DNA from: Intestinibacter bartlettii | GTDB lineage: Bacteria; Bacillota; Clostridia; Peptostreptococcales; Peptostreptococcaceae | DNA: 64,000 nt | Direction: 5' to 3' | Assembly: GCA_025148965.1 (NCBI GenBank) | Contig: CP102273.1 | Location: 2,604,001 to 2,668,000 of the forward strand | Shown: one piece after another, positions 7,917 through 16,625 of the stretch | Numbering within the stretch: position 1 is the stretch's first letter | Layout of the letters: each line of letters starts with the position of its first letter | Position numbers and translations under genes: made by a program | The notes under the pieces: generated by a model | Told to the model about the DNA's origin: nothing | The model's input: only the letters and a program-made list of their open reading frames with translations | Database searches by the model: none

Positions 7917-10123
7917 TTTTTCTTCTGTCCTTTCTTCGTTACAAGGTTACGGGTTTTCTCTATGGTCTGCTGGTTCTTCTGGACGCTCTGGGTCTGCTGA
8001 ACCTTTATCCTGCGGTCTTTGGTGTCATTCTGGCGTGTTTTCTGCGATACCACTTTTTCTACATTCTGCCTATGTACTGTCTGTGTAGGCTGGGGTGCTT
8101 TCTTATCAGAAGCACCAGAAGATAACGGACGCTCTTTGATAACATTTGTCTTGACTGGCTCACTTGCTTTCGGAGTTGGAGCTGTGGCTGGGCGTTTGAC
8201 TTCCTGCATTTTTTCAACACTCGGCTTTGGAATGGTTGAAGCTGTGACTGGTCGCTCATGGGGACGGGTAGCTCCCGTTGTCGCTGATCCGTCAGCCTTT
8301 CGCTGTACCTGCCTTGCTTCTTGTGCCTTTTGAAGCTCCATACGTTTGTCAGCGATATTTTTCTTACGCTGTTCCTGCTTTTCCAAGCGTCCCGTCTGTC
8401 TGGACTGCTGTTCCTGCACCATGCCACGCTTGAAGTCGGACACGCTGGACTTTGCCTTTTCCTTTGCGGAATACACCGCATAAGCGGTCTGTGTCGGCAT
8501 ATCCTTGATATTCTCTTTGACAGCGTTTGCCTTGTCTTTCACTTTATTTTTCGTATCTAAAACAGCACCGACTTTTGAACCTGCACGCTGTCCCATGCTG
8601 GAAGTGGTATTGCCCCGATTTTCTTTAGAAGCCGTATTTTTTCTTTCGGCTCTCTTGCCAGCAACGGCACTTCCAGCCACCGCACCAGCTACACCGCCCG
8701 AAATACCGCCAGCACTTACCGCCCTTGCAATACGGTGTTCCATACGCCTAGCCCGATGTCGCATAAACAGATACGGTCTGCGGAATATGCGTCGTCCCAT
8801 GCTTTGACTGTCGCCAGCATTAAGTGAGAACATACTCATTAAGTCGCCCAGCTTCATGTAGATACCAGCGAAACATACTATCTGCAAGAACGCCACCATA
8901 AAGAATGGGTAGTCTGTGGAAATGTTGTAAAACATACTGGAAATACTAAATGCCACCGTTACAATGAGCGTTATTCCTGCCCGTGTCATTATGGTATTAA
9001 ATACTCTCACGATTGCCTGCTTTGCCATGCTTTCATAGCTCGGTATCATGGAAAGTAAAAAACTGATAGGTAAAAACATTGCAAAGATAATAAAAAGTAT
9101 CTGGCTGAACAACATCATGCCCGTAAGCAAGAATACAAATATCGTGATACCCAAGTTAAAGAACAAGAGGAAGAACACCATACCCAAACGGTTCACGACC
9201 TGCGGTATTGTCAGATTGTTATTGTCGTTGTCCTCGATTTCTGTTTTCACGACTTCCTCTCTGGTTTTCCCGTCCTCGTCCTCTGGACTTGCCGATACGA
9301 GAGCTTCTACACGGTCTGTCCCGATTTCTTCTGCGTTGCTGTTCCCGAATTGAAGCAAGAGCCACGGCTGTTCCACTTGAATAGAAAATAGGCTGTCCCG
9401 TATCAAGTCCACGCTGTCCTTACCCTCGCTGTCGGAGTTAGGGAGCATGATTTTTGTTCCCAAATCCAAAGAAGCGGTACTGATGTCTGATGAAAATTCA
9501 TTTATCTTCTTGATATAGTCGGGAGCATAAGCAATAAATGAAGCGGACAGCACGAACACCACCACAAAGTTGATAACAGCGTGAAGTGCTTTGCTGGTTT
9601 CCCGTTTTATCAGTCCCGTATAAGCAACGTACATTCCCACCACTAAGATAATGAGAAGCAGGAAACCAACATAGAAGCCCGTAGAAGAAAAGCCGTTCTC
9701 GGTAACGCCTGCAAGGGTCTGTATGCTCTTTCCGATACTGTCTGCCATATCATTGATGAAGTCCAGCTTATAGGCTTCCTGCACCACATAGCCCGTTGCA
9801 TTACTCAAATACAAACTGATAGTCCAGACAAAGTTGGTAATGCAGTACAGCCCGTATTGTACCGATTTTCCGATACCGTCGAGCCAGTTCCACGGAAGCC
9901 ACGACCAGCTATTATCGACGAAAAAATCAAGCTGGTAGTTGGAAAGGGGATATTTTGAATAAAGATTTTCTGCGTTTATGGTATCGTCTACAAGCCCCGT
10001 CGCATGAGCCACCGTCCCCAAAAGTGAAAGCAGGATAAGGGAGAGTGCCACCACGAACAGAGCCATTTTGAGAAAGTGGAAAATCTTCTTTTTTGTGAAC
10101 ACACCTTTTATCCTTTCTTTCAT
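7913..10123 (-). CDS. Conjugation channel membrane protein (Tn916 Orf15 / VirB6-like)
   Basis: The protein has about 736 residues. It has an N-terminal signal-like helix, then about seven further membrane helices up to roughly residue 430 including the long hydrophobic run around LGITIFVFLLTGMMLFSQ, and a basic, Gln- and Lys-rich cytosolic tail of about 300 residues (many KKN, EKQEQRK and KPS repeats). The order and topology fit the Tn916 Orf15 family, thought to form the inner-membrane channel. The ATG at 10123 follows GAGGTGGAG and overlaps the stop of the ATPase gene by one base. The tail is low in complexity and probably disordered; it may bind other transfer proteins or DNA. Confidence 0.86.
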   Translation of the reverse strand: MKERIKGVFTKKKIFHFLKMALFVVALSLILLSLLGTVAHATGLVDDTINAENLYSKYPLSNYQLDFFVDNSWSWLPWNWLDGIGKSVQYGLYCITNFVWTISLYLSNATGYVVQEAYKLDFINDMADSIGKSIQTLAGVTENGFSSTGFYVGFLLLIILVVGMYVAYTGLIKRETSKALHAVINFVVVFVLSASFIAYAPDYIKKINEFSSDISTASLDLGTKIMLPNSDSEGKDSVDLIRDSLFSIQVEQPWLLLQFGNSNAEEIGTDRVEALVSASPEDEDGKTREEVVKTEIEDNDNNNLTIPQVVNRLGMVFFLLFFNLGITIFVFLLTGMMLFSQILFIIFAMFLPISFLLSMIPSYESMAKQAIVRVFNTIMTRAGITLIVTVAFSISSMFYNISTDYPFFMVAFLQIVCFAGIYMKLGDLMSMFSLNAGDSQSMGRRIFRRPYLFMRHRARRMEHRIARAVSAGGISGGVAGAVAGSAVAGKRAERKNTASKENRGNTTSSMGQRAGSKVGAVLDTKNKVKDKANAVKENIKDMPTQTAYAVYSAKEKAKSSVSDFKRGMVQEQQSRQTGRLEKQEQRKKNIADKRMELQKAQEARQVQRKADGSATTGATRPHERPVTASTIPKPSVEKMQEVKRPATAPTPKASEPVKTNVIKERPLSSGASDKKAPQPTQTVHRQNVEKVVSQKTRQNDTKDRRIKVQQTQSVQKNQQTIEKTRNLVTKKGQKKK

Positions 10124-12573
10124 CACTCCACCTCATTTCTCTGTACGGGCGGTCTGGTATCAAAGGCGTGTAGCAGTTCTTCAAAGACTGGGTGTATCTG
10201 CACCACACCGACACGCCCGTATAAGTCCTGCAATAAGCATTGTCCGTTCTCCAAATCACGCAAGCGTTTCTGGTTGTTCTCATCGTCCTTGTCGATACCG
10301 AAAAACTCTAAGGTCTGCTTTATCTCGTTTATATCCGTGCTTCTAAATGCAAACTTTAAGCCGATATTGTTTTTCAGACTTTCCTTTGACACGTCATAGG
10401 CAGACTGGGTAACGAAATAAACGCCTGCCTGCATAGCTCGCCCAGCACGAACCAGCTTATTTGATAAGGTTTCTCCTTGTGCCACATTTAAGAACGCCCA
10501 CGCTTCGTCTAAATCGACAATCTTAAAAATGCTTCTGTCCGAATGGATAAAATCAAGGGCAAAGGTACTAATCACAATCAGCATAGACACAGACAACAAT
10601 TCAATGGTCGTGTATTCTTCAAAAGTGGTATCTTTATCTGGCAGTACAAGGTCGGCTACTTGAATGATATTGAGCTGATTATCCAGACTGATAGCATTTT
10701 CTACCGTACCGTCTGAAAACAGCAGGTGTGCAAAGTCGTAGTCCGTGAAGCTGTCGATATGGTCTGCGATATTTCTTGATATGGGCGTATCTTCACGGCG
10801 TAGCTCGTCTATCACATGGAGCAAGCCCCGACTGTCGTTCTGGGTAACGGAGCGTACTGCCTTACGAAGTACGGGGAATTTTTCGCCGTCCCTTGAAGAA
10901 ATACCCGTAAGGAATGTTAAGATGTCGATTGCCAGACTTTCAGCGTCTTTTACATTCTTCATAATCACAAACGGGTCAAGAAGCCCTGCATTGTCCTTAT
11001 CGCTGGTAAGATTTACGATATTGATTTCATGTGCAATCTCTGGGAGCGTTTCTTTCCAGTTACCACGCTCACTTTTAGGGTCTAACAGAAGTGCTTGACC
11101 GCCAAACAGCACCGCATAATATACCAGAAGATTGTTACAGAACGATTTCCCACCGCCAAGCGAACCGACAAAAGCAGACGCTAAAGCGTTGGTAACTGTA
11201 CCTTTTACACCTTGACTGGCAAGGGACGGTTGCAGGTACACATTTCTTCCCGTATCAACAGAATAGCCCATATAGATACCCGTAGTTTCTCCTAACTGCT
11301 GTGTCGCACCAAAGCCAAGCCCAGCTAAAAAATCTGATTTTACATACTGCACATAGTCATTGATATATCGCTTGCTGGCTGGTAAAAATTCAGAATGAAG
11401 CCCCAGCATATCCCCAGCAGGACGCACCAGCTTTACATTGAGGTCGTCGTAAAAGTCCTTGACTTCATCACAACGGCGTTTCAGCTCGTCAAGATCGGGT
11501 GCAGACACCCGTATGACGTAGCTTAACTTATACATACTTTCTTTTGTCTGGTCTAAATCAGTTTCCAGCTCGTCCACGCTGTCTAAAGCGTCCACCACAT
11601 TTGAGCTGGTTTCACTTCCTGCTTGATAGGCGTGATTATCAAGGTCTTTCAGTTCCTTTTTCTTGTTGCGGACGGTCGTTAATGCTTTCCGATTTTCCAC
11701 GATTTCTACATTCATGCTCGTATCAACGGGGAATGTGAATTGCTGTTGCTGGAAATAGAAGATTTCAGACGACGGAAAATCAAGCTCTCCTACAATCGCA
11801 TTGACGGTAAAATAGGACACATAGCTTTCCTTGTCCTCATGTTCCAATCGTAAATACCGCTGGCTTTCCTCAATCACACACCTTGTCGGACGGATAAGGT
11901 CGTAGTATTTTATCAGCGTCTCTTTGTTCAATTTTTTCTTTGGTAGCTGGTACTCATAATCTTCATAAGCGATACCGTCCCTGCCGTAAAGATGTTCCAT
12001 GAGATACCCAAAATCATGGATTTCCAAGCGACGCACCTTAAAGCGACGGGAGATTTTATTTTCCAGTAACTTTTCCATTTTTATGTAACGGTTGATTTCA
12101 TCATTCGGCATGGAAACAAAATCATTCATCAGCGTGTGGTTCACTTCATGGAGAAATTCTGTGAACGTCAGCCACACCGATTTTTTGATGTTCTTCAGAT
12201 TGAGCTGTTCTTCCGTAACCATGAGCTTAAAGCCAAGAAAAAAGCGGTAGTCCACTTGATTGTCCCCAATCATAGATACTAACGCTTCGGTCTGTTCGTC
12301 TATCTTCTGGCAGGCAACTTCCTTTAATTTTCCAGTTACCAGCTTCTTTGACTGTTCCTGCATACTGCGGATTGAGCTTTCTGTGGCAATCTGCAACGCA
12401 TGAATTTTACCCTCACGGGACTGTGCGATAAGCTGTCGGAAACTGTCATGCACGATAAATTTCTGCTCTGCGGATAGAAAAGAATAGTTGTATGGTATCA
12501 GCTCATAGTAGGCGAACACCTCATTGTCCTTGTTCCAGACAAGGTTATTGTCAATATATTTTATCGGGAACAT
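10123..12573 (-). CDS. VirB4-like conjugation ATPase (Tn916 Orf16)
   Basis: The protein has 816 residues. The C-terminal half is a P-loop ATPase with Walker A (GSLGGGKSF) and Walker B (IFKIVDLDEAWAF), and it ends with a conserved region resembling TraC/VirB4 (YFVTQSAYDVSK). The N-terminal half is the VirB4 assembly domain. These hexameric ATPases power assembly and operation of the mating channel. The gene starts inside the end of the tcpE-like gene (23-base overlap). The length is normal for the family and no disruption is seen. Confidence 0.93.
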   Translation of the reverse strand: MFPIKYIDNNLVWNKDNEVFAYYELIPYNYSFLSAEQKFIVHDSFRQLIAQSREGKIHALQIATESSIRSMQEQSKKLVTGKLKEVACQKIDEQTEALVSMIGDNQVDYRFFLGFKLMVTEEQLNLKNIKKSVWLTFTEFLHEVNHTLMNDFVSMPNDEINRYIKMEKLLENKISRRFKVRRLEIHDFGYLMEHLYGRDGIAYEDYEYQLPKKKLNKETLIKYYDLIRPTRCVIEESQRYLRLEHEDKESYVSYFTVNAIVGELDFPSSEIFYFQQQQFTFPVDTSMNVEIVENRKALTTVRNKKKELKDLDNHAYQAGSETSSNVVDALDSVDELETDLDQTKESMYKLSYVIRVSAPDLDELKRRCDEVKDFYDDLNVKLVRPAGDMLGLHSEFLPASKRYINDYVQYVKSDFLAGLGFGATQQLGETTGIYMGYSVDTGRNVYLQPSLASQGVKGTVTNALASAFVGSLGGGKSFCNNLLVYYAVLFGGQALLLDPKSERGNWKETLPEIAHEINIVNLTSDKDNAGLLDPFVIMKNVKDAESLAIDILTFLTGISSRDGEKFPVLRKAVRSVTQNDSRGLLHVIDELRREDTPISRNIADHIDSFTDYDFAHLLFSDGTVENAISLDNQLNIIQVADLVLPDKDTTFEEYTTIELLSVSMLIVISTFALDFIHSDRSIFKIVDLDEAWAFLNVAQGETLSNKLVRAGRAMQAGVYFVTQSAYDVSKESLKNNIGLKFAFRSTDINEIKQTLEFFGIDKDDENNQKRLRDLENGQCLLQDLYGRVGVVQIHPVFEELLHAFDTRPPVQRNEVE

Positions 12574-12949
12574 AGTTCACACTCCTTACTGCCGTGATTG
12601 TTTCATTCAATATCTGCTTATGCAGTTTTACGGCTTTTCCTGCATAAGTGATTTTTGGTCGCAGGGCATAGGTTATCTGTGATTTCAAAAAGCTGTACGG
12701 CTTCTTTCCGTCAAAGGTTTTCTGCGACATGAACCAAGTGAGAGCAACGGGAATACCAAAGTATTTGAGAAATGCTCCCTCAATCATGGAAAGTGGGGGA
12801 ATATCCCCAAACAGAATGATGATAAATTCCGTAATCACAAACCATGTAATCTGTGTAAAAGTAACGGGAAAGGGTAAGTTAAAGTCATTGATTGCATACA
12901 AGACTTTTTCCACGTTCCAGATACCCGTGTAGCTTTTAATCTTTTTCAA
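12551..12949 (-). CDS. TcpE-like conjugal transfer protein (Tn916 Orf17)
   Basis: The protein has 132 residues and a central pair of hydrophobic helices (TWFVITEFIIILFG and the segment around FLKYFGIPVALTWF). It has the family-typical C-terminal KPYSFLKSQITYALRPK. TcpE proteins are small membrane components of the Tn916/pCW3 transfer channel. The start is apparently a TTG at 12949 behind AAAGGAG, as no ATG is available at suitable spacing. The upstream hairpin at 12979-13001 may modulate expression of everything from here to the TcpC gene. Confidence 0.85.
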   Translation of the reverse strand: MKKIKSYTGIWNVEKVLYAINDFNLPFPVTFTQITWFVITEFIIILFGDIPPLSMIEGAFLKYFGIPVALTWFMSQKTFDGKKPYSFLKSQITYALRPKITYAGKAVKLHKQILNETITAVRSVNYVPDKIY

Positions 12950-12978
12950 GTTCTTTCAGCTCCTTTCAAAATAGAAAA

Positions 12979-13001
12979 GGACAGCCATTTTCAGACTGTC
13001 C
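12979..13001 (-). terminator. Intra-operon hairpin / attenuator before tcpE
   Basis: GGACAG and CTGTCC form a 6-bp stem followed on the minus strand by CTTTTCTATTTT. It resembles the hairpin at 23184-23205 before the adhesin gene, which has GGAACG/CGTTCC followed by CTTTTCTATTTC. It lies between ardA and tcpE, so it may lower rather than abolish read-through. Confidence 0.55.
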
Positions 13002-13057
13002 CTTAAAAGAGAAATACGCTGTCAGTAGCAACAATGCTTGTCGCTGATCTTCCAGCG

Positions 13058-13561
13058 TTAATATGGTATCTCGCACATACCTCGGCTTGTTTCAATAAAG
13101 CAACCGCCCATATCCAAATCTCGCCCGTAGGCTTCATAGTCAATGTAATTCTGTAAGCTGGGTGGAATGTCCCCAAGTGCCTGCAATTCGTCTATGTAGT
13201 AGTAGGCAACATCTGTCATGGTTTCACAGTCGGGATAATAGTAAATATCGTCCTTATGTTCCACGACTTCTTCCAGCGTCCCATAGTGGCTGATAAATTC
13301 GTCCAGACACTCTACAATATAGTCGGGAAGTTCCTCTATCATTTCATACATCTCATTGAGTTCTTCAATGGAAACATACTCGCCAATCGCAATGGGAAAG
13401 TTGTCGGTATCATGGATAGCGTATTCCTCATACTGTTCATTCAAGCCGATTTTTTCTTTCACATCTTCCTCGTCAATGGGGAACGTGAACCAAGCACCGA
13501 CTAAATAGCCCTCATTGTATTTGCCAAGATTAGCAATATAAACCGCCATATCATCAATCAT
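13058..13561 (-). CDS. ardA: Antirestriction protein ArdA (first copy)
   Basis: The protein has about 167 residues and belongs to the ArdA family, which mimics B-form DNA and inhibits type I restriction enzymes, protecting the element on entry. The conserved start VYIANLGKYNEGYLVGAWFTFP is characteristic, followed by EIGLNEQYEEYAIHD-like acidic segments; the whole protein is very rich in Asp and Glu. The ATG at 13561 follows GAGGTGG with good spacing; an in-frame GTG nine bases upstream is less likely. It lies directly behind the second ArdA-like gene (16-base gap). Confidence 0.93.
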   Translation of the reverse strand: MIDDMAVYIANLGKYNEGYLVGAWFTFPIDEEDVKEKIGLNEQYEEYAIHDTDNFPIAIGEYVSIEELNEMYEMIEELPDYIVECLDEFISHYGTLEEVVEHKDDIYYYPDCETMTDVAYYYIDELQALGDIPPSLQNYIDYEAYGRDLDMGGCFIETSRGMCEIPY

Positions 13562-13578
13562 AAGCACCACCTCATTTC

Positions 13579-14082
13579 CTACTCTGGCAGTTCAAAGATA
13601 CCGTGTTCTGTTACTAAAAATTTCCCGTGTTCCTGCAAGTGAGAAGCGTAGGCTTCAAAGTCAAAGTAGTATTCTTGACAGTCCTCGGATAAATGCTTGA
13701 ACATCGGGTCGTTCATCAGCTTTTGCCTTGCAACATCTATCATGCTTTTACAGTCGGGATAAACAATAATCACGTTCCTGCAAATATAAAGTGCTTCTAA
13801 ATTTTCAAACACCGTAAGTAGTGATACATATTCTTCCTGCATATCACTTGAAAGCTGGCGGTACATAAAATCTAATTCGTTGAGCTGGTACACGCTGGTG
13901 TGTTCGTGGACTTCATCAGCATAAGGCAACACCTTTTCGATAATACGATAATCCCCACTTTCTGCACCGATACCTAACTTTTCTTCAAACTCGGCAACAT
14001 CTATCGGCAGGTCGAACCAGTATGATATTGTTTCTTCGCCAGTTGTTCCTCTCGTTTCCACCAGCACCCTTGTTTCCTGCAT
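13579..14082 (-). CDS. ArdA-like antirestriction protein (second, divergent copy)
   Basis: The protein has 167 residues and follows the same three-part ArdA layout as its neighbour: FDLPIDVAEFEEKLGI, then SVYQLNELDFMYRQL, and a C-terminal FDFEAYASHLQEHG that matches IDYEAYGRDLDMGG of the first copy. The overall charge is acidic. The N terminus (ETRGTTGEETISYW) replaces the usual VYIANLGKYNEG, so it is a diverged paralogue that may target different restriction enzymes. A GTGAGG site precedes the ATG. The start overlaps the end of the 98-residue gene by 82 bases in another frame. Confidence 0.85.
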   Translation of the reverse strand: MQETRVLVETRGTTGEETISYWFDLPIDVAEFEEKLGIGAESGDYRIIEKVLPYADEVHEHTSVYQLNELDFMYRQLSSDMQEEYVSLLTVFENLEALYICRNVIIVYPDCKSMIDVARQKLMNDPMFKHLSEDCQEYYFDFEAYASHLQEHGKFLVTEHGIFELPE

Positions 14083-14297
14083 TGTTCCTCACGTCCTTTC
14101 TGTTGCTTCATCACATCTTTTAAGCTCTGGTACGACATACCAAACACATACTTTGAAAAATCTTCTAACTGTTTTATATCATAATTCGTAAGCGGTAATC
14201 GCTTCATTTCATGCCACACTTTACGCTTGTAAGAGGGCAGGTTAGAAATATAATCACAGCCGACGTTTGCCTGCATATCCTTAAAAATATCGCTCAT
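14001..14297 (-). CDS. Small protein of the transfer region, function unknown
   Basis: This 98-residue protein is hydrophilic and basic, with no membrane helix. The N-terminal two thirds (CDYISNLPSYKRKVWHEM, QLEDFSKYVFGMSYQSLKD) look like a folded helical domain. The C-terminal third is read through the start of ardA2 in a different frame and is unusual in composition (several Cys, Trp, Gln and Lys). GGAGTG precedes the ATG. The position between oriT genes and ardA is where Tn916 relatives often carry a small conserved gene. The long overlap may mean the protein normally ends earlier. Confidence 0.6.
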   Translation of the reverse strand: MSDIFKDMQANVGCDYISNLPSYKRKVWHEMKRLPLTNYDIKQLEDFSKYVFGMSYQSLKDVMKQQKGREEQCRKQGCWWKREEQLAKKQYHTGSTCR

Positions 14298-14330
14298 TTC
14301 ATCACTCCAATCTGATTTTAGGTAAGAAAA

Positions 14331-14358
14331 AAGCAGTCAATCCTAAGACTAACTGCTT
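14331..14358 (-). terminator. Terminator of the NTF2-like cargo gene (copy 1 of a duplicated terminator)
   Basis: On the minus strand a 12-bp stem (AAGCAGTTAGTC with GATTGACTGCTT, two G-U pairs) with loop TTAG is followed by TTTT and CTTACC. The stem, loop and first five A/T bases, 31 bases in all, recur unchanged at 18047-18077. Confidence 0.85.
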
Positions 14359-14387
14359 TATGTATATGGATATAATTTGATTAAGTT

Positions 14388-14807
14388 TTAAAACCAGTTT
14401 GTTTTTTCATCTCTAAATTGAGGGTTATCGCTGTGTTGATATGGATTATAGTTATTCAGATTGCAACCATATTCTTTTAATGATTTGATTTTGTTATCTT
14501 CTGTCCATTCAATTAAGGAAATACCGTCAAATTCTTCAACGCTTCCCGTATTCATTTCATTTTTAAAATACCATTCTACGACAGTTTGATTTTCTTTATG
14601 AAAGAACTGTTTAATATCCCAAATAATGACTTTACCACGAGTATTCCATTCATTAAACCAATGTTTTACTGTTTTAAGATTTTCATATTTAGGACACCAG
14701 CTTTCCGTATAAACAACATCTTCTGTAAAAATTTTATCTATTCCTAAGTCTTGCTGTTTCAACCACATATCAAACCATAAACGAATAATTTTTTCTCTCT
14801 CATTCAA
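14388..14807 (-). CDS. NTF2/SnoaL-like cargo protein
   Basis: The protein has 139 residues. The layout (WFDMWLKQQDLGIDKIFTEDVVYTE at the N terminus, then TVVEWYFKNEM and a C-terminal IKSLKEYG strand) is that of SnoaL/NTF2-fold proteins, small cone-shaped barrels that act as enzymes or ligand binders. The substrate cannot be inferred. The start appears to be a TTG at 14807, seven bases after GAGGTG. It is AT-richer than the surrounding transfer genes and carries its own terminator, so it looks like inserted cargo between the 73-residue membrane gene and the 98-residue gene. Confidence 0.7.
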   Translation of the reverse strand: MNEREKIIRLWFDMWLKQQDLGIDKIFTEDVVYTESWCPKYENLKTVKHWFNEWNTRGKVIIWDIKQFFHKENQTVVEWYFKNEMNTGSVEEFDGISLIEWTEDNKIKSLKEYGCNLNNYNPYQHSDNPQFRDEKTNWF

Positions 14808-14874
14808 AATAGAACACCTCGATTACTTCTTTTTTCACATTATAGCACCCATACATCAGCCCCACAATAAAATT

Positions 14875-15096
14875 TTATGCACCGATAATCTTATTGAACA
14901 GCTCTAACAGTACATCTTTCACACCGCCAGCATTGAATACCAAGCCGACAGCAATCAAGGCAACTACCAAGAAACCGATAAGTTTTGAAAACTCACGCTT
15001 GAACCCTAAGTAGATACCGATAACCACAATCGACATAAGCACTAAGCTCTGTGCGTTGCTTAAAAACCATTGATACAAATTTTGCCCGAAATTCAT
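14875..15096 (-). CDS. Small conjugation membrane protein (Tn916 Orf19-like / TcpD-like)
   Basis: This 73-residue protein has two hydrophobic helices (about residues 14-30 and 37-54) and little else. Small two-helix proteins at this position, just after the relaxase gene, are part of the Tn916-type transfer region and are compared with TcpD of pCW3. GAGG precedes the ATG. It starts one base after the stop of the tiny upstream gene, so the two are translationally coupled. Confidence 0.7.
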   Translation of the reverse strand: MNFGQNLYQWFLSNAQSLVLMSIVVIGIYLGFKREFSKLIGFLVVALIAVGLVFNAGGVKDVLLELFNKIIGA

Positions 15097-15097
15097 G

Positions 15098-15232
15098 TTA
15101 TTTGTCCTCGCTTTCTTTTAATTTCTTCATTTCATAGTCAGCTCCTTTGCCAACACTTAAAATACACATCAAGGCTACGCCGATACCCGTTCCAACAGAT
15201 ACCAGCAGGAAGTCTTTCAATAATTCCCACAT
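15098..15232 (-). CDS. DUF3789 micro-protein
   Basis: This 44-residue protein was found by reading the gap between the relaxase and the 73-residue gene. It starts MWELLKDFLLVSVGTGIG, continues with one membrane helix (VALMCILSVG) and ends in a charged tail (KKLKESEDK). This matches DUF3789, a family of about 40-residue single-helix proteins in Tn916-like elements. AGGAGTG lies ten bases before the ATG and the stop is one base before the next gene. It is probably a transfer-channel accessory; no direct function is known to me. Confidence 0.75.
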   Translation of the reverse strand: MWELLKDFLLVSVGTGIGVALMCILSVGKGADYEMKKLKESEDK

Positions 15233-15245
15233 TTTTTCATCACTC

Positions 15246-16442
15246 CTAACTTTCTACTAAATCTTTTGCAGGGGTCGTCTGCTGTTTGATTATCATTTCA
15301 TGCTTTTCTGTGAGCTTTGCCTGCTGTTCGATAGTTTTCATGTAGTCTGTTCCGTTTCCCTTATCAATCCTTTTCAGCATTTTCAAGGTCGGTGCTACCT
15401 GCCGTTGTACCCACCGCAATGTACGGTCTAAGGTGTAAGGCTCTGGCTTTGTCGTCAGCTTCAAGCTCTGTCTGTTATCGCCGATAAACCACGCCCAGCG
15501 GTCATTGAGTTTCCAGTCATTTTTTCGCTTGTCTGCTTCTTCATCAACAAACCGCACATACTGGTTGATGATAGAAAAGGCAGTCTGCTCTGCGTCATAA
15601 TAGGTCAGCAAATCTCGTACTGCATAATAGGCACGTTCATTTCTAAGCCGTATCTCAAAACGGTTGATAATGTCGGCTTCTTCCAGCGGTGTCCCTAACT
15701 TGACGTACTGCTCATAGTCCTTTTCATAGATACAGAAATACACATCTGATTTTAGCGAACCAAGATAAAGGGTGCGTCCCATATATTCTCTGTCGTCCTC
15801 TCTATGCTTGATAAGCTCGCCCGACTGATAAAACTTATAACTTCTGGACTTTCCGATATATTCCCGTTTCCTGCATTTTTCCGCAAGCTCTGGAATATCC
15901 AAAATACCCGTATGGTCGTTGATAGCAAGGTCGATACGCTTCATCACGCCACCGTCTATGAGTGCGTCCATGAGAAAGTCATACCAACTTCTTTGTTGTG
16001 CCAGCAGGTAACTTTCAAACTGTCGGCAACCACGCCCCTTTAACTCTAAAAGGACACCTTTTTCTTCGTCAGCCGACGTATAGATAAAGATGTCCCCTAA
16101 AGAATAATGCTCCGTATAACTGTAATGTCCGTAATCTTCATGGAGCATATAATTGATATTCAGTTTTAATATATCTTTGATGATGTGCTGTATATCCAGC
16201 GTGGGAAAACGAATTTTCACATAATCAAACAGCATGGTAAGCGGTACTTCTGGATTGAACCTTGCCAGTTCCTTATGCAGAGTTTCCAGAAGTTCCTTTG
16301 ACGGCTTCATTTTTCCACTTTCTATCTTGTTGAAATATTCCCTTGTGATACCAGAAGCCACCGCCAGCCTGCCTTGTGAGATACCGTAAGCAATCCGTTT
16401 CTCCCGTAATTCTTTTATCCGTTGTTCTTCATTCAGAACCAT
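15246..16442 (-). CDS. MobT-type relaxase (Tn916 Orf20)
   Basis: The protein has 398 residues. An N-terminal XRE helix-turn-helix (about residues 10-60: YGISQGRLAVASGITREYF) is followed by a Rep_trans/replication-initiation-like domain (about 90-330; RIDLAINDHTG carries an acidic metal-binding segment, and YFCIYEK and FEIRLRNERAYYAV follow). MobT relaxases nick at oriT and stay covalently attached to the transferred strand. The gene lies directly next to the oriT region and the TcpA coupling protein, the standard arrangement. It is full length, so the nicking function is probably intact. Confidence 0.92.
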   Translation of the reverse strand: MVLNEEQRIKELREKRIAYGISQGRLAVASGITREYFNKIESGKMKPSKELLETLHKELARFNPEVPLTMLFDYVKIRFPTLDIQHIIKDILKLNINYMLHEDYGHYSYTEHYSLGDIFIYTSADEEKGVLLELKGRGCRQFESYLLAQQRSWYDFLMDALIDGGVMKRIDLAINDHTGILDIPELAEKCRKREYIGKSRSYKFYQSGELIKHREDDREYMGRTLYLGSLKSDVYFCIYEKDYEQYVKLGTPLEEADIINRFEIRLRNERAYYAVRDLLTYYDAEQTAFSIINQYVRFVDEEADKRKNDWKLNDRWAWFIGDNRQSLKLTTKPEPYTLDRTLRWVQRQVAPTLKMLKRIDKGNGTDYMKTIEQQAKLTEKHEMIIKQQTTPAKDLVES

Positions 16443-16625
16443 ACCCCCAATCTGTAAAGTGTGAAGTTTTTTAAGGCGACTTCACAGCCGATTTTTGCTA
16501 GAAAACCATGCCAGAAGCCTTATGTTTCCTATGTTTTTTGTCTATTGTCTATTTGCAAACGTACCCCTCTGTTAGATACCGAGGGGTTTTACCTGCTGGC
16601 GTGGCTAACGCCACACCAGCAACGG
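16443..16625 (-). other. oriT: Origin of transfer (oriT) region
   Basis: The 183-base gap between the relaxase and coupling-protein genes is where Tn916 oriT lies. It holds two inverted repeats. ACCCCTC-11 bases-GAGGGGT (16563-16587) contains CTAACA in its minus-strand loop, the arrangement seen at the nick regions of Tn916 and ICEBs1. TGCTGG..GTGGC-TAAC-GCCAC..CCAGCA (16594-16621) has one mismatch. The nick position itself is not provable here. Confidence 0.8.

Noticed and set aside
8059-8481. 140-codon minus-strand frame inside the channel-protein gene
   Set aside because: It is an out-of-frame reading of the low-complexity tail; the in-frame protein is the recognised family member.
9927-10283. 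118-codon minus-strand frame spanning the orf16/orf15 junction
   Set aside because: It reads through the ends of two strongly supported genes in a third frame and has no start site of its own.
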